The position numbers and the translations under genes are program-made. From Lautropia sp. (GTDB lineage: Bacteria; Pseudomonadota; Gammaproteobacteria; Burkholderiales; Burkholderiaceae_E): a stretch of DNA of 5,131 bases. Positions 1-5,131 of the stretch are shown in pieces; the first letter of the stretch is position 1, and each line of letters starts with the position of its first letter. Under the pieces are notes generated by a model. That model ran no database searches. It was not told the origin of the DNA and saw only the letters and a list, made by a program, of their open reading frames with translations. Location of the stretch: assembly GCA_013813615.1 (NCBI GenBank), contig JACCRJ010000355.1, positions 1 through 5,131 of the forward strand, written 5' to 3'.

Positions 1-118
1 GCCCGGACATGGCGAGCGCCGTGCCGCGGCCCTTGATGGCGGCGGCCACAGCAGCTGCGTCCAGGCGGCTGTCGGCAGCAGGTCCGGCGGGATGGTGCTT
101 GAGCTGCGGCGGGTTCAT
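1..118 (-). CDS. 5' end of a probable PA0069-family radical SAM protein (partial)
   Basis: The reading frame starts at an ATG at 118-116 and stays open to the left edge, giving 39 complete codons. The in-frame stop at 154-152, with no other ATG, GTG or TTG between, makes this the only good start unless the Met at codon 37 is used. A GGAG lies about 15 bases upstream, rather far. The N-terminus is Ala/Pro-rich and disordered-looking, followed by IKGRGTALAMSG at residues 28-39. From memory, an (I/P)KGRG motif soon followed by GRFE is the hallmark start of the PA0069/Rv2578c family (COG1533, related to spore photolyase SplB); here the next codon begins with C, compatible with Arg. The radical SAM CxxxCxxC cluster would lie beyond the window, so the family call rests on about 12 residues plus the LexA box in front. 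That context fits a DNA-damage-inducible gene. The coding assignment is fairly safe; the family is tentative. Confidence 0.55.
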   Translation of the reverse strand, partial: MNPPQLKHHPAGPAADSRLDAAAVAAAIKGRGTALAMSG

Positions 119-155
119 GCGATGAGACCGGTTCTCGCTCCGGGCGGTTCCTCAA

Positions 156-175
156 TACTGTAATTTTATACAGTA
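156..175. promoter_or_regulatory. LexA operator (SOS box)
   Basis: A perfect 7-base inverted repeat, TACTGTA and TACAGTA separated by six A/T bases, gives CTGT-N8-ACAG with flanking TA on both sides. This matches the E. coli-type LexA consensus, including the A/T-rich core. It sits in the only AT-rich patch of the 107-base gap between two divergent genes: its near edge is 37 bases upstream of the minus-strand ATG (118) and 50 bases upstream of the plus-strand ATG (226). TATAAA on the minus strand and TATACA on the plus strand lie inside the operator, so LexA binding should block RNA polymerase in one or both directions. I see no convincing -35 on either strand, so which gene is controlled is not settled; the radical SAM gene is the better candidate by known biology. 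Confidence 0.85.
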
Positions 176-225
176 ACACCGATTCGGCAGGCGCGTCACA
201 CCACCCTTCTGCGATCCGGGATAGG

Positions 226-1269
226 ATGGGCTTACCAATCGAGACGGCTTCCACCTTGACCGACATCAACGACCTGCAATGGAAGAACCGCCGCGTGCTG
301 ATCACCGGTGGTCTGGGCTTCATCGGCGCCAACCTGGCGCGCCGGTTGGTCGACCTCGGCGCAGAAGTCCTGATCGTCGACAGCCTGATCCCGCAGTACG
401 GCGGCAACTGGTTCAACCTGGACGGGATACGCGACCGGGTCACCGTCAATCTCGCGGACCTTCGGGACCGCCACGTCCTGCCGCATCTGGTGCAGGGTCG
501 CGACGTCATCTTCAACCTGGTCGGCCAGACCAGCCACCTGGATTCCATGACCGACCCCTTCACCGACCTCGCCATCAACACCGAGGCACAGTTGCACCTT
601 CTGGAGGCCTGCCGCAAGGAGGCGCCGCAGACTCGCATCGTGTTCGCCAGCACACGGCAGATCTATGGGGCCCCCGCGTACCTGCCGGTGGACGAAAAGC
701 ATCCGCTGGTGCCGCCGGACGTCAACGGCATCAACAAGCTGGCCGGCGAGTTCTATCACCTGCTCTACCACAAGGTTCATGGCCTGAGGGCCAGCAGCCT
801 GCGGCTGACCAACACCTATGGGCCCCGGATGCGCGTCAAGGATGCGCGGCAGACGTTCCTCGGCATCTGGATCCGCCTGGCGTTGCAGGGCAAGCCCTTC
901 GAGGTCTGGGGAGGCGAACAGTTGCGTGACTTCACCTACGTCGATGACGCGGTGGAGGCTTTCCTGGCCGCGGTGACGCCCGCGACCGAAGGCAAGGCGT
1001 TCAACATCGGCGGCTTCCCCCCGGTCAGCCTTTCCGCCCTGGCCGGGACACTCATCGCCGCCAACGGTGGCGGTTCGGTGGTGCACAAGCCGTTTCCGCC
1101 GGACCGCAAGAAGATCGACATCGGCGACTACCATGCGGACGATTCCGCCTTCCGCGCGGCAACCGGCTGGGAGCCGCGCATCGACATGCCGGAGGGCCTC
1201 GGGCGCACGCTCGACTGGTTTCGCCGGAACCTTCCCCACTATTGGCAAGAGGAAAGCCTCCCGCCATGA
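226..1269 (+). CDS. NAD-dependent epimerase/dehydratase-like protein (extended SDR, nucleotide-sugar type)
   Basis: A 347-residue protein, normal length for extended SDR sugar-nucleotide epimerases and dehydratases. The Rossmann motif TGGLGFIG is at 27-34 and an acidic residue (Asp52) ends the second strand, favouring NAD(H). NLVGQTSH (97-104) replaces the common NxAA region. STRQIYG (142-148) is the catalytic Ser/Thr strand, LTNTYGPR (194-201) begins the sugar-binding half, and RDFTYVDD (234-241) is the typical late motif. The YxxxK position reads NGINK (167-171): Lys171 is kept but the catalytic Tyr is Asn167. My recollection is that a subgroup of these proteins shares NGINK, so this is probably not a sequencing error, but the reaction (epimerisation, dehydration or something else) is uncertain. 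The ATG at 226 is the first in-frame start; its ribosome site is weak, and a TTG at 256 is an alternative. The 3' end overlaps the aminotransferase by ATGA, implying one operon and a joint role in making a modified nucleotide sugar in the cytoplasm. Confidence 0.9.
   Translation: MGLPIETASTLTDINDLQWKNRRVLITGGLGFIGANLARRLVDLGAEVLIVDSLIPQYGGNWFNLDGIRDRVTVNLADLRDRHVLPHLVQGRDVIFNLVGQTSHLDSMTDPFTDLAINTEAQLHLLEACRKEAPQTRIVFASTRQIYGAPAYLPVDEKHPLVPPDVNGINKLAGEFYHLLYHKVHGLRASSLRLTNTYGPRMRVKDARQTFLGIWIRLALQGKPFEVWGGEQLRDFTYVDDAVEAFLAAVTPATEGKAFNIGGFPPVSLSALAGTLIAANGGGSVVHKPFPPDRKKIDIGDYHADDSAFRAATGWEPRIDMPEGLGRTLDWFRRNLPHYWQEESLPP
1248..1253 (+). promoter_or_regulatory. Ribosome binding site fixing the aminotransferase start
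   Basis: AGAGGA, continuing as AAG, lies 12 bases before the ATG at 1266 (9 bases from the end of GGAAAG). It supports that ATG over the in-frame TTG at 1242, which would place the start upstream of this site. It lies inside the 3' end of the epimerase gene, so translation of the two is probably coupled. Confidence 0.6.
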
Positions 1270-2402
1270 GCGGCCCTCGCATTCCCCAGACCGATCCAGG
1301 CGCAGGTTACCGCGCCCGCAAGGCTGACATCGACGCAGCTGTGGCCCGGGCACTCGCCAGCGGCTGGTACATCCTCGGTAAGGAGGTCGCCGCTTTCGAA
1401 GCCGAGTTTGCCACGTATATCGGCGTCGGGCATGCCGTCGGCGTCGCCAACGGCACTGACGCGCTGGCGCTGGCGCTGCGTGGCCTCGGGATCGGCCCGG
1501 GTGACGCGGTCGCCACCGTGTCGCACACGGCAGTCGCCACGGTGGCTGCCATCGAAATGGCCGGTGCGACGCCGGTGCTGATCGATATCGAGGAAGACTT
1601 CTTCACGCTCGATCCGGATGAATTCGAGCGTGCCGTGGCCGCGCGGCCGGCGGGCTCGCCAATCCGGGCGGTGATCCCGGTGCATCTCTACGGCCAGCCC
1701 GCAGACCTCGACAGCATCCTGGCGGTAGCGGATCAGCATGGCATTGCGGTGATCGAAGACTGCGCGCAGGCGCATGGCGCGATGCTGAACGGGCGCCGGC
1801 TCGGCAGTTTCGGCGTCGCTTCCGCCTACAGCCTCTACCCGACCAAGAACCTCGCCGCGCTAGGCGACGGCGGCATCGTCACGACACCTGACGCTGAACT
1901 GGCTGCACGCATCGCCGCGCTGCGTCAGTACGGCTGGCGCAACCGCTACGTCAGCGACTTTGCCGGCGTCAACAGCCGCCTGGATGAACTGCAGGCAGCG
2001 CTGCTGCGGGTCCGCCTGAGGCACCTGGATGAAGACAACCAGCGGCGCCAGACCGTCGCGGCCATTTACGATTCCGGACTCGCGCAATGCAAGGGACAGG
2101 GGCTCACGCTGCCGGCACGGCGCCCCGGCTCGAGCCACGTGTTCCATCAGTACGTCGTGCGCACGGAGGACCGCGACGGGTTGCAGCAACGTCTGCTGGC
2201 GGACGGCATCGGCACCAACGTCCATTATCCCCTGCCCGTCCACCTGCAGCCCGCCTACCGGGACCGGATCGCCACCGGGCCGGGCGGCCTGCCCCGATCG
2301 GAACGCGCAGCCCGCTCGGTGCTCAGCCTGCCGATGTTCGCGCAGCTCACGGACGAACAGGCGAACGAAGTGTGCCTGGCGGTGCGTCGGCGGGTGGCCT
2401 GA
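1266..2402 (+). CDS. DegT/DnrJ/EryC1/StrS-family PLP-dependent sugar aminotransferase
   Basis: A 378-residue protein of family-typical length. It would transfer an amino group, usually from glutamate, to a keto nucleotide sugar. Visible motifs in order: SGWYILGKEV (32-41) at the N-terminus, NGTDAL (62-67) in the PLP phosphate-binding region, PVHLYGQPAD (138-147), EDCAQAHGA (164-172) with Asp165 expected to pair with the PLP pyridine nitrogen, SLYPTKNLAALGDGG (189-203) with Lys194 as the Schiff-base lysine, NSRLDELQAA (236-245), and HYPLPVHLQPAY (320-331) in the sugar-binding part. The YP(T/G)KNLxALGD pattern around the lysine resembles 3-keto-sugar aminotransferases of the FdtB/QdtB/DesV type more than ArnB or perosamine synthase, where the lysine context differs; that is a comparison from memory. 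It follows the SDR gene with an ATGA overlap, so the pair probably supplies a nucleotide-linked amino sugar. The exact substrate is not predictable. All key residues are intact. Confidence 0.94.
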   Translation: MSGPRIPQTDPGAGYRARKADIDAAVARALASGWYILGKEVAAFEAEFATYIGVGHAVGVANGTDALALALRGLGIGPGDAVATVSHTAVATVAAIEMAGATPVLIDIEEDFFTLDPDEFERAVAARPAGSPIRAVIPVHLYGQPADLDSILAVADQHGIAVIEDCAQAHGAMLNGRRLGSFGVASAYSLYPTKNLAALGDGGIVTTPDAELAARIAALRQYGWRNRYVSDFAGVNSRLDELQAALLRVRLRHLDEDNQRRQTVAAIYDSGLAQCKGQGLTLPARRPGSSHVFHQYVVRTEDRDGLQQRLLADGIGTNVHYPLPVHLQPAYRDRIATGPGGLPRSERAARSVLSLPMFAQLTDEQANEVCLAVRRRVA

Positions 2403-2412
2403 AGGGCCGCCC
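2392..2412 (+). terminator. Possible stem-loop at the end of the sugar operon
   Basis: GGGTGGCC (2392-2399) and GGCCGCCC (2405-2412) can form an 8-pair stem, one pair being T-G, with a 5-base loop that includes the end of the aminotransferase stop codon. It sits at the convergent junction with the minus-strand operon (27-base gap, 2403-2429). No T-run follows, so it is not a classic intrinsic terminator. It could help Rho-dependent ending or 3'-end stability, or be chance in GC-rich DNA. Confidence 0.25.
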
Positions 2413-2429
2413 CCAGCGCCGGAGTTTAC

Positions 2430-2798
2430 CTATACCCGGTAGAGCATCACCACCCCGGTGCAGATGAGGATGATGCCGCCCACCTGCCACCAGCCGACCG
2501 GCTCGGACCAGAAGAAGTATCCCAGCAGGGCGATCACTGCATAGCTGACCGACACGCTCGGAAACGCGAGCGACACCGGTATCCTGCGCAGGGCGATCAC
2601 GTACAGCACCGCCGATATTGCGTAGAAGCCCAGTCCCACCAGCGTCGGCAGCCGCAGGAACTGCGCCAGGGTGGTCTGCGCGCCGACCGATCCCGCCTTG
2701 AGCAGCAGCTGCCCGCCGATTCCGCCGGTGATCGCGCCGGCCAGCGCCAGGTAGTACGGCAGCAGAGGGTACTGGCTGAACCACGCGACTTGGGGCAT
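2430..2798 (-). CDS. SMR/EamA-like four-helix membrane protein, ArnE/ArnF-like flippase candidate
   Basis: A 122-residue, very hydrophobic protein with four evident membrane segments near residues 14-34, 52-70, 77-97 and 102-120. The size and layout match the small multidrug resistance fold used by ArnE and ArnF, which together flip aminoarabinose-phosphoundecaprenol across the inner membrane. Visible features are GGQLLLKAGS (28-37) at the end of helix 1, typical of this group (QxxLKxG), PVSLAFPSVSVSYAVIALLG (74-93) in helix 3 and SEPVGWWQVGG (98-108) leading into helix 4. The start ATG at 2798 shares its A with the TGA stop of the upstream glycosyltransferase (TGATG), and GGGAAG lies 7 bases before it, so the two are translationally coupled. 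Coupling to a polyprenyl-phosphate glycosyltransferase strongly favours a lipid-linked-sugar flippase over a drug exporter. Only one such gene is seen, so it may act as a homodimer. The cargo is unknown. Confidence 0.85.
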   Translation of the reverse strand: MPQVAWFSQYPLLPYYLALAGAITGGIGGQLLLKAGSVGAQTTLAQFLRLPTLVGLGFYAISAVLYVIALRRIPVSLAFPSVSVSYAVIALLGYFFWSEPVGWWQVGGIILICTGVVMLYRV

Positions 2799-3772
2799 CA
2801 GCGCGCTTCCCGCTGTACCGCCTGGATCTTCGCCGGCGCTTCGGCGGCCGGCCGCACGACCTCCCGGATCAGCGACTGCGGCTTTCGGTTGGCGGTGAGG
2901 AAAAGCCGGCCGAGGTACTCGCCGAGGATGCCGAGCATCACCATCTGCACGCCGGAGATCAGCAGGGTTGCCGCCATCAGCGACGCCCAACCGGGCGGCG
3001 GCGCCCGCAGCAGAGCTTCGGCGATCACGATGCCGAAGCCGAAGATGCCCATCAGCCCGAGGGCGAAGCCGGCCACCACGCTGACCCGCAGCGGCATGGC
3101 CGAGAAGTTGATGAAGAGGTTCAGCCAGAGACGGACCAGGCGCCGCATGGTGTAGTTGCTCTGGCCGCTTGCGCGCGCTACGTGCTCCACCGGTATGCGG
3201 TCGATGTGCTGCGTCGTCTGCAGGATCAGCCCGTCGACGTAAGGGAACGGCCCGTCGTAGACGGTGATGCTCCTGCCGACGAACGCGCTCATGCAGCGAA
3301 AGCTCGACAGGTAGAGGCCCCGCGGCTTGTCGAGAAGGATATCCGCCACCTTGTTGGCGAACCGGCTGCCGAGATTGCGCCAGGCCGCGTGCTTCTTTTC
3401 CGCGTAGTACGTGTAGACCACGTCCCAGCCGCCGACGCGGGCGTGTTCGAAGAGCCTGACCACCTCCGAGATGGGATTCTGCAGGTCGTCGTCCATCGTG
3501 ATGATGTAGTCGCCGCGGGCATGGCGCAGACCCGCCATGACCGCGTTGTGCTCGCCGAAGTTGCGTGACAGGTTGAGAAAGGTCACCGGAAGGTCGGTGC
3601 GCGCGGTGAGCCGGCGGCAGATCTCCGCGCTGTTGTCCGGGCTGCCGTCATTCACCAGGACTACTTCGTGGCCGCCCGGTATCTGCAGCGCTGCCAGGGC
3701 ATCGACGAGGATCCCGATGGAGGCCGCCCCACGGTAGACAGGTATCACGATCGACAAGGCGTAACTGGTCAT
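2798..3772 (-). CDS. Family 2 polyprenyl-phosphate glycosyltransferase (ArnC/GtrB/DPM1-like)
   Basis: A 324-residue protein: an N-terminal GT-A catalytic domain followed by two membrane helices (about 226-256 and 264-291) and a cytoplasmic tail, the architecture of ArnC, GtrB and bacterial dolichol-phosphate-mannose-synthase-like enzymes. Motifs: LSIVIPVYRG (6-15), LVNDGSPDNS (39-48), LSRNFGEHNAVMAGL (68-82), the metal/nucleotide-binding MDDDLQNP (93-100, Asp94-Asp96), LSSFRCMS (155-162), and SGQSNYTMRRL (202-212), matching the family's R-x-(S/G)xSxY pattern just before the membrane part. GILGEYLGRLF (281-291) is the typical end of helix 2. It should move a sugar from a nucleotide donor to undecaprenyl phosphate at the cytoplasmic face. 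The start at 3772 puts the first beta strand right after MTSYA; upstream extension has no homologous look and would overlap the methyltransferase. It lies 8 bases after the methyltransferase stop and overlaps the SMR gene by one base. Confidence 0.94.
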   Translation of the reverse strand: MTSYALSIVIPVYRGAASIGILVDALAALQIPGGHEVVLVNDGSPDNSAEICRRLTARTDLPVTFLNLSRNFGEHNAVMAGLRHARGDYIITMDDDLQNPISEVVRLFEHARVGGWDVVYTYYAEKKHAAWRNLGSRFANKVADILLDKPRGLYLSSFRCMSAFVGRSITVYDGPFPYVDGLILQTTQHIDRIPVEHVARASGQSNYTMRRLVRLWLNLFINFSAMPLRVSVVAGFALGLMGIFGFGIVIAEALLRAPPPGWASLMAATLLISGVQMVMLGILGEYLGRLFLTANRKPQSLIREVVRPAAEAPAKIQAVQREAR

Positions 3773-3780
3773 GCCATGAC

Positions 3781-3787
3781 TCACTTG
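3781..3787 (-). promoter_or_regulatory. Ribosome binding site of the glycosyltransferase, overlapping the upstream stop
   Basis: On the minus strand AAGTGAG, with 8 bases before the ATG at 3772, acts as the likely Shine-Dalgarno site. It contains the TGA stop of the methyltransferase, so terminating ribosomes are positioned to restart on the glycosyltransferase. It supports the short start over a longer in-frame extension. Confidence 0.5.
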
Positions 3788-4512
3788 GTTGCGACGGCCA
3801 TCAGCGAGCCGCCGAAGGGATAACGCAGCCCGAGGCGCAGACCGGCACGCTCCGCCGCCATGATCATGCTGAAGATCCGCTCCGCCAGCCCCGAGAACTC
3901 GCCGACGTCGCTCTGCCCGCTGCGCGGCGCGAGCCATTTGCGACGCAGCACCATCAGTGGAAACAGCAAGCTGTTCCAGTAGGTGCAGTGCACCAACTCG
4001 AATCCCGCGGCCGTCAGCAGCCTTGCCAGGCCCCCGCGGTCGAAGCGCCTTGCGTTATGCACCTGCCGGTCATGATAGGAAGCCATCCACTCGTATGCGG
4101 GAACATTGATGATCAATGAGCCGCCGGGCGCCAGGCAGCGCCAGGCCTCGGCAAGGGCGCGCTGCGGATCGACATTTCGATGGCAGATCACATCCACGCT
4201 GAAGATGGTGCCCAGGCTGTTCTCCCGGAAAGGCAGGCAATCCGCGCTGGCGACCGCGACGGCAGAGCCGCTTTTCGCCCTGGCGAGCCGCACGGCCCGC
4301 TCCAGGATGTCGATGCCGAGGTGCGACCTGCCGGGCCGCGCCTGCGCCAGGCACCGCAGCAGCCCGCCGGTGCCGCAGCCGGCATCCAGCAGCAGGGTGT
4401 CCGGCGGCCCCGGCGCCCGGCGCAGGGCGTCAAGCATGTTGGCGTGAGCCGCACGGTACCACCACATGCGGTCTTCCACCGCGTGCATCCGGTCGTACTC
4501 GGCTGGTTCCAT
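3781..4512 (-). CDS. Class I SAM-dependent methyltransferase (type 11 fold)
   Basis: A 243-residue soluble protein. The N-terminal MEPAEYDRMHAVEDRMWWYR resembles the start of methyltransferases found in polysaccharide clusters (E-x-xHWWF pattern). SAM-binding motif I is LLDAGCGTGG (41-50), the acidic end of strand 2 is GIDIL with Asp68, Asp91 lies in SADCLPF (89-95), and LAPGGSLIINVPAY (127-140) is the later motif. HNARRFD (152-158) and the C-terminal YPFGGSLMAVATK (231-243) are also typical of this subgroup as I remember it. The start at 4512 is preceded by GGAG 11 bases upstream and by a non-conserved extension. It is first of three closely packed genes, before the lipid-linked-sugar glycosyltransferase, so the likely role is O- or N-methylation of the sugar, lipid-linked intermediate or final glycan. 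Quinone or other small-molecule methylation cannot be excluded from sequence alone. The substrate is unknown. Confidence 0.9.
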   Translation of the reverse strand: MEPAEYDRMHAVEDRMWWYRAAHANMLDALRRAPGPPDTLLLDAGCGTGGLLRCLAQARPGRSHLGIDILERAVRLARAKSGSAVAVASADCLPFRENSLGTIFSVDVICHRNVDPQRALAEAWRCLAPGGSLIINVPAYEWMASYHDRQVHNARRFDRGGLARLLTAAGFELVHCTYWNSLLFPLMVLRRKWLAPRSGQSDVGEFSGLAERIFSMIMAAERAGLRLGLRYPFGGSLMAVATK

Positions 4513-4777
4513 GGCTGCAACGTCTCCGATACCGCCGATCAGTATCCGCGAGACGGGTGTCGGACAGAAGTAGAAAGTATGAAACTTTCCGAATATAACC
4601 GATGGATATACTGGCGCCGCCGCGGCTCTCTGCCCGGGATTGCGGCTGGCCCGCCGGCAGCAGGCGGCCTTCTTCCACAGCGAAACTCCCCGCAGGACGG
4701 CGTCACACTTGACTTCGAAGAACCGGAATCTGCTCCGCCCGCTGCCCACCCCCCGGCCGCCGGAAACCGTGGCGCGC
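4513..4777. other. Divergent intergenic region between methyltransferase and GT-C gene
   Basis: About 265 bases separate the two divergent starts. Bases near 4560-4612 are clearly AT-richer than the surroundings and probably hold the promoters for both directions. TATACT at 4607-4612 on the plus strand is a one-mismatch -10 candidate for the GT-C gene, but no good -35 stands 16-18 bases before it. On the minus strand TATATT (within 4592-4598) is a comparable weak candidate for the methyltransferase operon. The right part (4613-4777) is GC-rich and stays open in the GT-C reading frame from 4583 on, so some of it may be coding if the GT-C start is further upstream. No RNA gene or terminator is seen. 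Confidence 0.45.
4573..4589. repeat. Short inverted repeat, possible operator
   Basis: GAAAGT and ACTTTC are perfect 6-base arms around the spacer ATGAA, in the AT-rich part of the divergent region, about 60 bases before the methyltransferase ATG and just before a possible plus-strand -10 (4607). The size suits a dimeric regulator site. It does not match an operator I know, and only one copy is seen. Confidence 0.35.
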
Positions 4778-5131
4778 GTGGACGGCTCCCCTTGTACGGA
4801 CGCCTGGCATGGTCTGACTGCGGATCCCTCCCGGGCGGCCCGGTACGCCTTTGCGTTCTTCCTGGCCGCGCCGCTGCTCTGGATGCTGGTCCATTTCCTG
4901 CCGCCGCTGAACCACGACGCGGCGGCGCTGCTGCATTTCTCGCAGCGCTGGCTGGCCGGCGAGCGACTGTACGTCGATCTGATCGACGTCAACCCGCCGC
5001 TGGTCTTCATCCTGAACCTGGCTCCGGCAGCCATAGCCCGGCTGACTCCGATCGGGGCGCCATCGGCCTTGACGCTGTGCGTGCTCGCCTGGGTCGCCTA
5101 CGGCTTCCTTCTGAGCTGGCGTCTCCTGAGA
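4778..5131 (+). CDS. GT-C-type integral membrane glycosyltransferase, N-terminal part (partial)
   Basis: The frame is open from 4583 to the right edge with no stop. Counting from the GTG at 4778, a short cytoplasmic leader precedes a first membrane helix at about 24-41 (AFAFFLAAPLLWMLVHFL), then a loop with LNHDAAALLHFSQRWLAGE (44-62), YVDLIDVNPPLVF (65-77) running into a second hydrophobic segment, and a third from about residue 95. The first-loop Asp47 and the xxDxNPPL segment are typical of GT-C enzymes of the PMT/ArnT/RgtA-like group, which take sugar from a polyprenyl-phosphate donor in the periplasm; catalytic assignment of Asp47 is by analogy. The start is uncertain: no ATG occurs before 4883, which would cut the first helix. 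GTG 4778 has GGAAA 11 bases upstream; GTG 4769 and TTG 4709 (AGGA 11 bases upstream) are alternatives. Divergent placement from the glycosyltransferase and flippase genes suits the final transferase of that pathway. Confidence 0.75.
   Translation, partial: MDGSPCTDAWHGLTADPSRAARYAFAFFLAAPLLWMLVHFLPPLNHDAAALLHFSQRWLAGERLYVDLIDVNPPLVFILNLAPAAIARLTPIGAPSALTLCVLAWVAYGFLLSWRLLR

Noticed and set aside
1242..1265. TTG start of the aminotransferase at 1242
   Set aside because: It would start before the good ribosome site at 1248-1253. The ATG at 1266 gives the classic ATGA overlap.
232..1353. Long open frame (373 codons) on the minus strand opposite the epimerase gene
   Set aside because: The opposite strand encodes a full SDR protein with recognisable motifs. 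The antisense product is rich in Arg, Gly, Val and Gln with no motif, as expected for the shadow of a GC-rich gene.
2403..2429. Possible classic bidirectional terminator at the convergent gene ends
   Set aside because: No stem followed by a T-run is present in either direction. Only the weak stem-loop at 2392-2412 was kept, at low confidence.
3768..3780. Small inverted repeat GTCAT-GCC-ATGAC at the glycosyltransferase start
   Set aside because: Five-base arms around a start codon are too short to support a regulatory claim.
3773..3937. Upstream extension of the glycosyltransferase frame to 3937
   Set aside because: It would overlap the methyltransferase C-terminus on the same strand in another frame and shows no GT2 features. 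The ATG at 3772 has a ribosome site and gives the normal family N-terminus.
4971..4989. Perfect inverted repeat ACGTCGAT-CTG-ATCGACGT
   Set aside because: It lies inside the GT-C coding sequence, where it encodes Y-V-D-L-I-D-V. The symmetry follows from the codons GTC GAT CTG ATC GAC GTC and is most simply coincidental.
4513..5034. Upstream extension of the methyltransferase reading frame to 5034
   Set aside because: The extension has low-complexity Ser/Arg/Ala composition, lies antisense to the GT-C gene, and the conserved-looking N-terminus and ribosome site place the start at 4512.

Overview
The window is GC-rich, densely coding DNA with short gene overlaps and strong G/C third-position preference, as in a high-GC proteobacterium. 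The best taxonomic clue is a near-consensus LexA operator of the CTGT-N8-ACAG type at 156-175. That form is used by gamma- and betaproteobacteria; alphaproteobacteria and Xanthomonas use different LexA motifs. I cannot name a genus. No rRNA, tRNA, insertion sequence, integrase or CRISPR array is visible.

Layout. (1) At the left edge, 1-118 on the minus strand is the 5' end of a gene that I tentatively place in the PA0069/Rv2578c radical SAM (SplB-like) family. (2) A divergent control region at 119-225 carries the LexA box. (3) A plus-strand pair follows: an extended SDR nucleotide-sugar epimerase/dehydratase-like protein (226-1269) and a DegT/DnrJ/EryC1/StrS sugar aminotransferase (1266-2402), overlapping by ATGA. 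(4) After a short convergent junction comes a minus-strand trio, transcribed right to left: a class I SAM methyltransferase (4512-3781), a family 2 polyprenyl-phosphate glycosyltransferase with two C-terminal membrane helices (3772-2798), and a 122-residue four-helix SMR/ArnE-like membrane protein (2798-2430). The trio is closely spaced or overlapping. (5) A second divergent intergenic region (4513-4777) contains a small inverted repeat. (6) On the plus strand, running off the right edge, is the N-terminus of a GT-C-type integral membrane glycosyltransferase.

How the genes may work together (inference). The set has the logic of the Arn (aminoarabinose) pathway with different parts. An SDR enzyme and a PLP aminotransferase would make a nucleotide-linked amino sugar. 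An ArnC/GtrB-like enzyme would load a sugar on undecaprenyl phosphate. An ArnE/F-like small protein would flip it across the inner membrane. A GT-C enzyme would transfer it to a periplasmic acceptor such as lipid A, O-antigen or another surface glycan. The methyltransferase could methylate the sugar or the acceptor. The substrate cannot be read from the sequence, and it is not proven that the plus and minus arms act in one pathway.

Most notable points: the LexA box between the putative DNA-repair-type radical SAM gene and the sugar genes; the Asn in place of the catalytic Tyr in the SDR protein; and the compact Arn-like gene set with an added methyltransferase.
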